Part shown: positions 34,380 to 42,294 of the stretch, in pieces
Position numbering within the stretch: the first letter of the stretch is position 1
Layout of the letters: each line of letters opens with the position of its first letter
Translations under genes and position numbers: made by a program
Assembly: GCF_014646755.1 (NCBI RefSeq)
Contig: NZ_BMNW01000003.1
Location: 248,001 to 312,000 of the forward strand
Direction: 5' to 3'
DNA length: 64,000 nucleotides
DNA from: Pseudomonas asuensis
GTDB taxonomy: Bacteria > Pseudomonadota > Gammaproteobacteria > Pseudomonadales > Pseudomonadaceae
Notes under the pieces: model-generated
What the model saw: the letters and a program-made list of their open reading frames with translations, nothing else
What the model was told of the DNA's origin: nothing
Database searches by the model: none

Positions 34380-35780
34380 GCGGTGCGGCTGATACCCTGT
34401 GACGTCATCCCCTGCATTGCGTGCCAATCCAAAGCTGTCTATTACACTCAGCAAGCCTATCAAGCCGATAACGATAAACGCTGTGTGGAAATCCGTAAGC
34501 TGCGCAGTGGTGTGATTATTCCAGTCCATCGATGCCCTGAGAGCCAGTGCGCCAATAGCTACACCAATACCAGTTGATAACTGAAATACCGTACTAAACA
34601 GTGTAGAGGCGTCGCTCATATTGGGTTTGGGAACATCGGCAAAGGCAAGCGTGTTGTTGGCTGTGAATTGCAGCGAGCGTGCCATACCGCTTACAAATAG
34701 CAAGACCAAAATGGCGGGTAGGGGCCAGCGCTCGGATAGCAGGGCACAAAGTAAGAGTGTCGCGGCGCAGAACAGGCCGTTGACGATTAATGTTCGTCGT
34801 AGACCAAACAGCCGCATGACTGGTGTAGTAAATATCTTCATGAACAGATTCCCGGCAAACAACGCCAAGAGAATCAGGCCGGCATGAAAGGCATTGAAGC
34901 CAAAGCATAGTTGGAACATCAGCGGTAGCAGAAAGGGAACTGTGTTGATGCTGATACGAAACAGGGTGCCGCCATACAAGGACACTCTGTAGGTTTGAAT
35001 GCGCAGGTTGGAGAGATCAATCAGCGGGTGCTCTTGTTGGCGCATATGCCAGACAGCCAGTCCACCCAATATAAGGCCAGTCAGTATCCATACCAGGTTG
35101 CTACCCAACGTATCGTGTCCTTGGCCAATCTGCTCCATGCCGAACATAAGTGTAAGGCAGGCGCCGCCCACCAAGAAAAAGCCAAACCAGTCTAATGGTG
35201 CACGGCGTGTTTCAGTACCCGTCGGAATCATGCGCAGGGTCAGAACCAGGGCAATCATCCCAAGAGGCAGGTTAAGGTAGAAAATCCAGCGCCAGGAGGC
35301 ATAGGTAGTAATCAGCCCGCCTAAGGGTGGCCCCAGAACAGGTGCAATCAGACCGGGCCACGTAATAAAGGCAATGGCTTTGACCAGATCCTTTTTTTCT
35401 GTAATACGCAGTACTACCAAACGTCCCACAGGCACCATCATTGCGCCGCCAATACCTTGCAGCACCCTGGCACCAATAAATTGCTCAAGTGTCTGGGCAA
35501 TGCCGCATAACAGCGAGGCCAGTGTGAAAACACCAATAGCACTCGCAAAAACGCGGCGAGCGCCAAAGCGATCAGCAATCCAACCGCTTATTGGAATGAA
35601 CACGGCCAACGCCAGAATGTAGGCACTAATGCCAACGTTGAGATCGACTGCCGAGCGTTGGAACGACTCGCCCATCTGTGGAAGCGCCGTTGCAATGACC
35701 GTGGCGTCCAGGTTTTCCATAAAAAAAGTAGCAGCTACCAGTAAGGCTACGAAAGTCGACTGGCGTTTGGAGTAAGGCAT
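34371..35780 (-). CDS. MFS drug/export transporter, DHA2 (EmrB/QacA) type
   Basis: This 469-residue membrane protein starts at ATG 35780 (a TTG two codons upstream is less likely). It has about 14 membrane segments and the DHA2 signatures: NLDATVIATALPQMGESF near residue 24, WIADRFGARRVF (motif A) near 66, and the motif C-like GLIAPVLGPPLGGLITTYASWRW near 143. The family exports drugs, detergents or metabolites by proton antiport. No membrane fusion protein gene or regulator is adjacent. The substrate is unknown. Confidence 0.92.
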   Translation of the reverse strand: MPYSKRQSTFVALLVAATFFMENLDATVIATALPQMGESFQRSAVDLNVGISAYILALAVFIPISGWIADRFGARRVFASAIGVFTLASLLCGIAQTLEQFIGARVLQGIGGAMMVPVGRLVVLRITEKKDLVKAIAFITWPGLIAPVLGPPLGGLITTYASWRWIFYLNLPLGMIALVLTLRMIPTGTETRRAPLDWFGFFLVGGACLTLMFGMEQIGQGHDTLGSNLVWILTGLILGGLAVWHMRQQEHPLIDLSNLRIQTYRVSLYGGTLFRISINTVPFLLPLMFQLCFGFNAFHAGLILLALFAGNLFMKIFTTPVMRLFGLRRTLIVNGLFCAATLLLCALLSERWPLPAILVLLFVSGMARSLQFTANNTLAFADVPKPNMSDASTLFSTVFQLSTGIGVAIGALALRASMDWNNHTTAQLTDFHTAFIVIGLIGLLSVIDSFGLARNAGDDVTGYQPHRNR

Positions 35781-35786
35781 GAGCAA

Positions 35787-36079
35787 GACATCGGAAAATA
35801 GACCAACAGCATCCTACAGGCATCGCTAAGGGTCGGTACAGGCAGATATTGATCGAAGAGGCGCAAAGGGTCTAATTTCAGCGAAGCGGCTGATAAAAGC
35901 TCGTTAATTTCTGAGAAATCATATCTATCTGTATGATTTTTAATAGATTGCTAACGGTTAACTTCAGAGTGTTGACGGATAACAGTGCTGAACAGGCTGG
36001 AGGCCGCGTCGTTGCTGGATTTTGGCTTCTAAAAAAGACGTGCATTTTGTCGGATTTCGATTTGTCAAGGCAGGATTTC
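35787..36079. other. Intergenic region between MFS and SOS-controlled gene
   Basis: No coding region is seen. AAATCATA / TATGATTT form an 8-bp inverted repeat at 35916-35939, followed by T-rich sequence; it may be an operator for the MFS gene or a weak terminator. A -35-like TTGTCA lies at 36062-36067, just upstream of the LexA box. Confidence 0.4.
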
Positions 36080-36107
36080 TTGATACTGTATGCGTGTACA
36101 GTATCAA
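36080..36107 (+). promoter_or_regulatory. LexA (SOS) box in a 28-bp perfect palindrome
   Basis: The LexA consensus CTG-N10-CAG is matched exactly by CTGTATGCGTGTACAG at 36086-36101. It is the core of a longer dyad with arms TTGATACTGTA (36080-36090) and TACAGTATCAA (36097-36107). It overlaps the expected -10 region of a promoter with -35 TTGTCA at 36062-36067 and ends 11 bases before the start codon of the small gene. Confidence 0.9.
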
Positions 36108-36118
36108 GGGTATTCGTA

Positions 36119-36352
36119 ATGCAGAATGATCTGTTCCACTCTGATGAAATCCTGCTTGAACTGAACCTGCGCCAGGAAAATGAACTGCTGCGTAAAGAGC
36201 TTGAGCAGCAGAAGCACACTATCGAAGGATTGAACGAGTCATACGCCGAGGCGTTGGGACGTATCGAGCAACTTCAAGCGCGTCTGGGGCTTTGGTCGCC
36301 CAGCCTGCGTGGCCGCAAGACCTCTAGAACGCTGCATCAAGCAGGCGTCTGA
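36119..36352 (+). CDS. SOS-controlled small coiled-coil protein, unknown function
   Basis: This frame encodes 77 residues from ATG 36119, with AAGGG as ribosome binding site 8 bases before it. Residues 17-56 form an excellent coiled coil: Leu24, Gln31, Leu38, Ala45 and Leu52 in one heptad position and Leu28, Ile35, Tyr42, Ile49 and Leu56 in the other. The start is acidic (FHSDEILLEL) and the C-terminus is basic (SLRGRKTSR), which could contact DNA or membrane. It has no Cys, signal peptide or membrane segment. A LexA box sits on its promoter and a terminator follows, so it is a single-gene SOS unit. I recognise no family; it is not YebG, SulA or RecX. Confidence 0.85.
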   Translation: MQNDLFHSDEILLELNLRQENELLRKELEQQKHTIEGLNESYAEALGRIEQLQARLGLWSPSLRGRKTSRTLHQAGV

Positions 36353-36410
36353 GCAGTGTCAGGCACACCTGAACGCTACTCATAATAAGTATCCATTTAC
36401 CTGCTGAACT

Positions 36411-36443
36411 AAAGGCGTTACGGCATAGCTGATGACGCCTTTT
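36411..36443 (+). terminator. Terminator of the small SOS gene
   Basis: AAAGGCGT / ACGCCTTT form an 8-bp stem with a 16-base loop followed by T and a C/T-rich stretch, 59 bases after the stop. Confidence 0.65.
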
Positions 36444-36939
36444 CTCTTATCCAGATCCTATGTAATACCAGCCTTATTATAGGCTTTGCCTGTCTTTCCT
36501 TTCTCGATAAATAATCAGGAGATAGCTGAGTGTAGGTTTTTGGAAAGTATAGGCAGCATGCGGGTGGGCAAAGCTGTTTAAAGAGCACGACATTGCAGAT
36601 AGTTATCAAGCTGTTGTGAGGTGCCGTTACTGAACGGCAAGGGGCTGTAATGGCTATAGCGCTGACGCCATTAAGTGTACTGTCTCTTTCTAATGGGGCA
36701 TAACGTGAAAAACAAGCGCGACTCTGGTTAGGAGCGCTTGGCTAGTTCCTGTCGACAATTCAAAGAAAAGCATTCAGCCAATTCAACCCTTTAAAGGGCC
36801 TTGTTCAGCCTCAATTCAAACGTTTTTTAGGGCTCAGTTTTTACCAATCTCCTTAATGGAGGTAACAAACTGATACGCTTGCTGTTTTTCGAACCTATGC
36901 TTTGCACTAAGGTATGCATGTCTGACAGCAGGAGGTTCC
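36444..36939. other. Intergenic region with small palindromes
   Basis: About 500 bases without a convincing gene. TGCCGTT-ACTG-AACGGCA (36622-36639) is a perfect hairpin, and CCCTTTAAAGGG (36787-36798) is a perfect palindrome. The part just before 36940 must hold the promoter and the AGGAGG ribosome binding site of the DJ-1 family gene. An unannotated small RNA is possible but not shown. Confidence 0.35.
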
Positions 36940-37494
36940 ATGATTCGCGCTTTGCTCGCCGTTGCGGATGGTAATGAAGATATCGAAACCGTAACACTGA
37001 TCGATGTACTGCGTCGTGCTGGCATTGAGGTGCTGGTAACCAGTATCGAGGCGCGTCGCCAGATTACGCTGGCCAGAGGTACTCGCTTGATGAGCGATGT
37101 AACCTTGCTGGAAGTGCAGGCCATGAGTTTCGACTTGATCGTCTTGCCTGGAGGCATGCCGGGCGCTCAACGGTTGGCTGAGTCCACAGCGCTGCGCCAC
37201 TTCATGCGTCGACATGTAGAGCAGAACAGGCTTTACGGGGCGATTTGTGCTGCACCTGCTGTCATTCTTGAGCCTTGGGGGCTGGCCGATGGGAAACGTA
37301 TAACCTGCTATCCCAGTTTTATTGAGCAAATAAAGCACGGGCAATATGTCAACGAGCCCGTTGTTGTTGATGGTCTGTGTGTTACCAGTCAGGGTCCTGC
37401 TACGGCCCAGGCATTTGCCTTGGAACTGGTCAATCAGCTGTTAGGCAAAGAGCAGCGCGACACAATTGCAGAAGCGCTGTTGACACCATTTTGA
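36940..37494 (+). CDS. DJ-1/ThiJ/PfpI family protein (YajL-like)
   Basis: This 184-residue protein has the DJ-1 fold: ALLAVADGNEDIETVTLIDV at the start with the conserved Glu16, IVLPGGMPGAQRL near residue 67 and the nucleophile elbow GAICAAPAVIL with Cys103. The reactive Cys-Glu pair is therefore present. DJ-1/YajL proteins protect against oxidative and glyoxal stress; a glyoxalase III or deglycase activity has been proposed and debated. The start has a perfect AGGAGG site. It is a single gene. Confidence 0.92.
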   Translation: MIRALLAVADGNEDIETVTLIDVLRRAGIEVLVTSIEARRQITLARGTRLMSDVTLLEVQAMSFDLIVLPGGMPGAQRLAESTALRHFMRRHVEQNRLYGAICAAPAVILEPWGLADGKRITCYPSFIEQIKHGQYVNEPVVVDGLCVTSQGPATAQAFALELVNQLLGKEQRDTIAEALLTPF

Positions 37495-37531
37495 CAGTGC
37501 TTTTGTGCGCTGTCATGGATCAACGGTGCAC

Positions 37532-37852
37532 CTAGGCAGTGCCGTCAGAGGCTTCGTCGTGCCGGCCAAGTAATGGCGCAACGACTTGGTCATTAGCCGG
37601 CTCTGAAAGTGCTTTCATTACGGAAATGCCCTGGCCGGCATCAATGGCCAATCCAAATCGTATGGTGTCTATCACGCGCTGGACTTTTGCCGGATCTGCC
37701 AGTTGTTCTGCAGTAATGATACGGCGGATTTTCGAGCCGTTCTTGTCTGTAAGAATCAGCGTGACGCTACCTTCCAGATTTTCGATCAGAAAATTGATGC
37801 TGAAATCCGCTTCGAACGCGTGTGCAATGGATTGCAAAGGACTCACTGCCAT
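37532..37852 (-). CDS. DUF3509-like protein
   Basis: I start this at ATG 37852 with GAGGA upstream, giving 106 residues; the frame is open for 27 more codons without support. The sequence has the alternating pattern of the small DUF3509 family of pseudomonads: a helix (QSIAHAFEADFSINF), two strands (GSVTLILTDKNGSKIRRII) and a final helix (AEQLADPAKVQRVIDTIRFGLAIDAG). The last 25 residues are poorly conserved in type. No function is known. The protein is soluble and probably cytoplasmic. Confidence 0.65.
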   Translation of the reverse strand: MAVSPLQSIAHAFEADFSINFLIENLEGSVTLILTDKNGSKIRRIITAEQLADPAKVQRVIDTIRFGLAIDAGQGISVMKALSEPANDQVVAPLLGRHDEASDGTA

Positions 37853-38124
37853 GATGTTTTTTCCTCGCTGCCTTAATGCACAGCTCAAACATAATGAGGT
37901 CTTTGCAAGAACTGAGCCTTCAGGCAAAGCCATGTGTATCCAGTACGAATAGTTGTTCTCTAGTGAAGCGGTGCACTGAGTCTTCCATCACATCTTGCTA
38001 GGGATTTACGATGAACCCTTGGCTGAAGCTTCCAGTCGTATTCCTGAAATAGACATCCAATCGATGCCTTTCATAAAAAAAGAGTGACGCTCAGATCGCT
38101 CCCCTTTACGACCGTGAGGCCTTT
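37853..38124. other. Intergenic region upstream of paoABC
   Basis: No gene is seen. The region must hold the divergent promoters of the DUF3509-like gene and the paoABC operon. I see no clear regulator site. Confidence 0.3.
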
Positions 38125-38652
38125 ATGAATGCGACTCCTGCTCGCCAGCTTCGGCCCGATGCCGGTGCTGATACCCATACGATTTCCCTGAATATTAACG
38201 GCAAGCAGCATGAGCTGGCTGTCGAGCCGTGGACGACATTATTAGATTTGTTACGTGAACATCTGGACATGACTGGCACCAAGAAAGGGTGTGATCATGG
38301 CCAATGTGGTGCCTGTACCGTTTTGGTTAACGGAACGCGTATTAACTCCTGTCTGAGCCTGGCCGTCATGCAGGATGGTGCAGAGGTCACCACCATTGAG
38401 GGGCTAGCCAATGGCGATGACCTGCATCCTATGCAGGCTGCTTTTGTTGAGCAGGACGCTTTTCAATGCGGCTACTGCACGCCTGGGCAGATCTGCTCTG
38501 CGATTGGCATGATCGCGGAGGGCAAGGCACAGACGCGTGATGAAATCCGTGAACAGATGAGCGGCAACCTTTGCCGCTGCGGTGCCTACAACAATATCCT
38601 CGCCGCCATCGAGCAGGCTATACCGGCATGCAAGGGAGGGCTTCGGGAATGA
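38125..38652 (+). CDS. paoA: Aldehyde oxidoreductase, [2Fe-2S] subunit (PaoA type)
   Basis: This 175-residue subunit of a xanthine-oxidase-family enzyme carries two [2Fe-2S] clusters. The plant-ferredoxin-type cysteines are in KKGCDHGQCGACTVLVNG and INSCLSL; the second cluster uses FQCGYCTPGQICS and GNLCRCGAYNNIL. The sequence matches PaoA (YagT) well, but the roughly 50-residue Tat signal of E. coli PaoA is absent: after a short N-terminus (NATPARQLRPDAGADTHT) the ferredoxin fold begins at once. The enzyme may therefore be cytoplasmic. GTGAGG lies upstream of ATG 38125, and its stop overlaps the next gene by 4 bp. Confidence 0.92.
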   Translation: MNATPARQLRPDAGADTHTISLNINGKQHELAVEPWTTLLDLLREHLDMTGTKKGCDHGQCGACTVLVNGTRINSCLSLAVMQDGAEVTTIEGLANGDDLHPMQAAFVEQDAFQCGYCTPGQICSAIGMIAEGKAQTRDEIREQMSGNLCRCGAYNNILAAIEQAIPACKGGLRE

Positions 38653-39638
38653 ATCGCTTCAGCTATTCAAAGCCACAGCAAGTCAACGATGCCATCCAGC
38701 AATTGAGTGATACAGGCCGCTTTATTGCCGGTGGCACTAATTTGCTTGATCTAATGAAAGAAAACGTGGCCCGTCCCGACCAGCTGGTCGACATCAATGC
38801 CTTACCTTTACGGGAGATCGAAACGACTCAGGCCGGTGGCTTGCGTATCGGTGCATTGGTCAAGAACTCGACTGTGGCGTACCACCCTGACGTCGAACGC
38901 GTATACCCATTGCTGTCTCAAGCTATTCTGGCTGGTGCTTCGGCGCAGCTGCGCAACATGGCCTCCACAGGAGGCAATCTGCTCCAGCGCACTCGCTGCT
39001 ATTACTTCTATGACATTGGCACGCCTTGTAATAAGCGCGAGCCGGGCTCGGGGTGTGGTGCGCTTAATGGTCAAAACCGCATCCATGCAATCCTGGGGCA
39101 TAGCGATCAATGCATTGCCGTTCATCCGTCTGACATGGCTGTTGCCCTGGCTGCATTGGAAGCGACGGTTCATGTATCCGGCCCGGATGGCGATCGTGTG
39201 ATCCCGATGAGCGAGTTTCATCGCCTACCAGGTGATACACCGCACCTGGATACCACTCTAGGACAGCACGAGCTCATTACTGCGGTTGAGTTGCCACCTA
39301 GAGGGTTTGCTGAAAACTATGCCTACGTGAAGATCAGAGACCGGGCATCTTATGCCTTTGCGCTGGTTTCTGTGGCCGCAGCGCTGGAGCTTAACGGCAA
39401 TACCATAGGGACTGCCCGTATCGCCTTGGGCGGTGTTGCCCATAAACCTTGGCGTAAACCTGAAGCTGAAGCGTTGCTGGCAGGCAAGCCTGCCACTGAA
39501 GAGAACTTTCGAGCTGCTGCAGAACTGATCCTGCAAGGCGCACAGGGATTCGAACACAACAGCTTCAAGATTGAATTGGCCAAGCGCGCGATCGTTCGTG
39601 CCTTGAGCGAGGCTGCTTCAGGAGTGAATGCCAAATGA
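38649..39638 (+). CDS. paoB: Aldehyde oxidoreductase, FAD subunit (PaoB type)
   Basis: I start this at ATG 38649, overlapping the paoA stop by 4 bp, giving 329 residues. It has the FAD-binding pattern of CO-dehydrogenase/xanthine-oxidase medium subunits (RFIAGGTNLLDLMKEN near residue 25, NMASTGGNLLQRTRC near 103). It also has the extra [4Fe-4S] cluster loop that distinguishes PaoB: cysteines in RTRCYYFYD, TPCNKREPGSGCG and HSDQCIAVHPSD. Electrons would pass from the molybdenum subunit through the clusters to FAD. Confidence 0.93.
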   Translation: MNRFSYSKPQQVNDAIQQLSDTGRFIAGGTNLLDLMKENVARPDQLVDINALPLREIETTQAGGLRIGALVKNSTVAYHPDVERVYPLLSQAILAGASAQLRNMASTGGNLLQRTRCYYFYDIGTPCNKREPGSGCGALNGQNRIHAILGHSDQCIAVHPSDMAVALAALEATVHVSGPDGDRVIPMSEFHRLPGDTPHLDTTLGQHELITAVELPPRGFAENYAYVKIRDRASYAFALVSVAAALELNGNTIGTARIALGGVAHKPWRKPEAEALLAGKPATEENFRAAAELILQGAQGFEHNSFKIELAKRAIVRALSEAASGVNAK

Positions 39639-41842
39639 CAGCTTATCTAGGAAAAGCCGTTTCCCGAGTTGACGGGCCACTCAAGGTAACGGGTAAAGCG
39701 CTTTATGCAGGTGAATTCGGTACTGCTGATCTCTGTACAGGTTATGTAGTCAACAGCTCTATCGCCAAGGGCCGTATCTTGAGTATTGATACTCAGGCAG
39801 CGCTCAGCGTTCCGGGTGTACTGGACGTCATCACTCATGAGAACCGTCCCGAGATAGCCTCGTATAACGAAAACTACACTGACATGGATGCAGCAGACGG
39901 CAAGCACTTCCGTCCACTCTATAACGATCGAATCTTGTTCAATATGCAGCCCGTTGCGCTGGTAGTGGCGGAAAGCTTCGAGGTTGCTCGTTATGCAGCT
40001 TCGCTGATCCGAGTGGACTATGAGGCTGAGCCGCATCAGGCAGACCTCTACGCTCAGCGCAGCAATGCCCACAAAGCACCGACACCCATGCCACCGGATC
40101 GGGGCGATGCTGACAGCGCCTGGGCAAATGCACCGGTTAAGATCGAGGCGGAATATCACTCACCCGCTGAGTTTCATAATCCGATGGAAATGCATGCCTC
40201 TACCGTCATCTACAGCACGGATGGCAAGCTGACCGTCCATGACAAAACACAGGGCGTACAAAATAGCGCTCAGTTCATTTCCAATATCTTTGGCTTGCCT
40301 GATGGAGATGTTCGTGTCGTAACGCCTTTCGTCGGTGGCGCGTTCGGTTCTGGTCTTCGCCCGCAGTATCAGTTGGTATTGGCGACCATGGCGGCGCTCA
40401 AGCTCAAGCGCTCTGTTCGGTTAGTCTTGTCCCGCGAACAGATGTTCTCATTTGGCCATCGTCCTGAAACCATCCAGCATTTCAGATTGGCATGTGATCG
40501 GGAGGGCAGGCTGGTCTCTACAATCCACGAAGTAATAGGCGAGACCTCAAGCTTTGAGGACTTTACCGAGATGGTAGTGGTCTGGTCCGCCTCTCTGTAT
40601 CAGTGCCCTAATCTAAGGCTGGATTACAAACTGGCTCCTCTTGATCTCTACACCCCTCTGGATATGCGTGCACCGGGCGCTGTTCTGGGTATGTATGCAC
40701 TTGAATCCGCCATGGATGAATTGGCCTATGCGGCCAACATTGATCCGCTGGAGTTTCGTATTCGCAATTTTACGGATATCGATCCGGCCTCCAACAAGCC
40801 TTACTCCAGCAAAGAATTGCTTGAGTGCTACCGGCAGGGTGCCGAACGATTTGGCTGGTCCAAGCGTAGCCAAGAGCCCCGTTCGATGCGTGATGGCAAG
40901 CAGTTGGTAGGTTGGGGCATGGCTACAGGTGTCTGGGAGGCCATGCAAAACCCTGCCAGTGCCAAAGCAGTAATCAATATTGATGGCAGCTTGGTGGTTT
41001 CCAGTGCGACAGCTGATATTGGAACTGGCACTTACACCGTCATGACTCAGATTGCAGCGGAAGTTTTTGGGCTGCCCTTGGAACAGGTGACGTTTAAGCT
41101 GGGTGACTCGATTCTGCCCAAGGCGCCTCTGGAAGGAGGCTCCTTTACCGTTTCTTCTGTTGGTTCCGCTGTTAAGCAGGCATGCGAAACCCTTCAACAG
41201 CAGCTGCTGGATCAGGCCAAGGAAGAGGATCAATCGCCCTTCAGCAACCTTGAATTGGACGGCGTCGTTTTCGAGGATGGCGAGATTTATATCAAGGCCG
41301 CACCTTCCGAGCGCGTCAAGATTGCCGATCTTTTGAAAAAGGGAGGCACCCCAAGCATGGAGGCTTCCGCTACAGCTTCTCCCAAGAAAGAACGGGACGA
41401 TTACACGACGGCTACCCACTCTGCTGTATTTGTAGAGGTAAAAGTCGACGAGGACTTTGGCACCATTCAGGTCAGCCGTATGGTTAGTGCTATTGCGGCA
41501 GGGCGGGTGTTGAGCCTTAAGCCCGGGCGTAATCAAATTCTAGGTGGGATGGTCTGGGGCATCGGAATGGCCATGCAGGAAGAGGGCATGCTTGATAAGG
41601 ATCTGGCGCGCTGGATGAACCACAATATTGCCGAGTATCACTTCCCTGTGAATGCCGATGTGCATGACCTGGACGTCATATTTGTTGAGGAGCACGATGA
41701 GGTCGTTAATCCGCTCGGTGCCAAGGGAATAGGCGAGATCGGCATCGTGGGTGTTGCCGCTGCTATTGCAAATGCGGTTTATCATGCAACAGGTAAGCGT
41801 GTTCGTGATCTGCCGATTACGCTGGATAAAGTCTTCGAGTAA
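39635..41842 (+). CDS. paoC: Aldehyde oxidoreductase, molybdenum cofactor subunit (PaoC type)
   Basis: This 735-residue subunit holds the molybdopterin-cytosine-dinucleotide cofactor and oxidises aldehydes, probably aromatic ones, to acids. Landmarks are RVDGPLKVTGKALYAGEF near residue 11, the cofactor-contact FVGGAFGSGLRPQYQ near 232, MRAPGAVLGMYALESAMDEL near 340, and GAKGIGEIG near 694 with the catalytic Glu. It overlaps paoB by 4 bp. The dedicated maturation gene (paoD, XdhC family) that follows in E. coli is missing; a terminator and an unrelated small gene come next, so the cofactor factor must be elsewhere. Confidence 0.94.
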   Translation: MTAYLGKAVSRVDGPLKVTGKALYAGEFGTADLCTGYVVNSSIAKGRILSIDTQAALSVPGVLDVITHENRPEIASYNENYTDMDAADGKHFRPLYNDRILFNMQPVALVVAESFEVARYAASLIRVDYEAEPHQADLYAQRSNAHKAPTPMPPDRGDADSAWANAPVKIEAEYHSPAEFHNPMEMHASTVIYSTDGKLTVHDKTQGVQNSAQFISNIFGLPDGDVRVVTPFVGGAFGSGLRPQYQLVLATMAALKLKRSVRLVLSREQMFSFGHRPETIQHFRLACDREGRLVSTIHEVIGETSSFEDFTEMVVVWSASLYQCPNLRLDYKLAPLDLYTPLDMRAPGAVLGMYALESAMDELAYAANIDPLEFRIRNFTDIDPASNKPYSSKELLECYRQGAERFGWSKRSQEPRSMRDGKQLVGWGMATGVWEAMQNPASAKAVINIDGSLVVSSATADIGTGTYTVMTQIAAEVFGLPLEQVTFKLGDSILPKAPLEGGSFTVSSVGSAVKQACETLQQQLLDQAKEEDQSPFSNLELDGVVFEDGEIYIKAAPSERVKIADLLKKGGTPSMEASATASPKKERDDYTTATHSAVFVEVKVDEDFGTIQVSRMVSAIAAGRVLSLKPGRNQILGGMVWGIGMAMQEEGMLDKDLARWMNHNIAEYHFPVNADVHDLDVIFVEEHDEVVNPLGAKGIGEIGIVGVAAAIANAVYHATGKRVRDLPITLDKVFE

Positions 41843-41854
41843 AAGACTGAACGC

Positions 41855-41887
41855 AAAAAAGCCCGCTTTTAATAGGCGGGCTTTTTT
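41855..41887. terminator. Terminator after paoC
   Basis: AAAAAAGCCCGC / GCGGGCTTTTTT form a perfect 12-bp stem with a 9-base loop, A-rich on one side and T-rich on the other, so it can work for paoC and for the convergent small gene. Confidence 0.93.
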
Positions 41888-41904
41888 ATGGATACTGCTT
41901 TGTA

Positions 41905-42075
41905 TCAACGCTGGTTTTCTTCTTCGATCTGCTCTTTGTAGGCGACCGCATCGGCTTGGGAATGATAAATGCCGACCAAGTGGCCTTCCTGGTGAACATC
42001 CCAGACAGACAAGCCTAGCGAACGGGCCTCTTGAGACATATGGTTTTCGTCACGCTCAGTCACTGTAATAGTCAT
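41905..42075 (-). CDS. 56-residue small protein, unknown function
   Basis: This short gene starts at ATG 42075 after an AAGGAGA ribosome binding site and ends with TGA at 41905. The 56-residue product begins MTITVTERDENHMSQEA, continues with SVWDVHQEGHLVGIYHSQ and ends with a charged helix (ADAVAYKEQIEEENQR). The W-D-V...G-H-L-V-G-I-Y...A-D-A pattern, strand-turn-strand-helix, resembles half of a DUF2188-like fold, but this is a guess. It has a good ribosome site, its own terminator (shared with paoC) and protein-like composition, so I consider it real although it is easily missed by length cut-offs. Confidence 0.75.
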   Translation of the reverse strand: MTITVTERDENHMSQEARSLGLSVWDVHQEGHLVGIYHSQADAVAYKEQIEEENQR

Positions 42076-42294
42076 TGTCTTTCTCCTTGGTTAAAAGGGC
42101 AAACAAGGCAGCTAGCACCCTGATCATTGATCAGTTAGCCAAAGAGACCAAGCTGCTTAATTGCAATAATCTGTTACATTTATAGCGACAATATGTCGCA
42201 TGCTCGACTGGCGGCGTAGAGCCTGTTAAAAAAGCAGGCAATAAAAAACGCGTCTTACCATGCGATAAGACGCGTTCTAATAGAGCTTGATGGC
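42076..42294. terminator. Intergenic region with terminator of the DUF3108 gene at 42241-42276 (minus)
   Basis: AACGCGTCTTA / TAAGACGCGTT form a perfect 11-bp stem at 42247-42276 with an 8-base loop, followed on the minus strand by a T-run (42243-42248). The remainder must hold the promoter of the 56-residue protein gene; nothing else is seen. Confidence 0.85.

Noticed and set aside
35916-35939. AAATCATA/TATGATTT dyad as a terminator
   Set aside because: No gene ends upstream of it on the plus strand; it is kept only as a possible operator.
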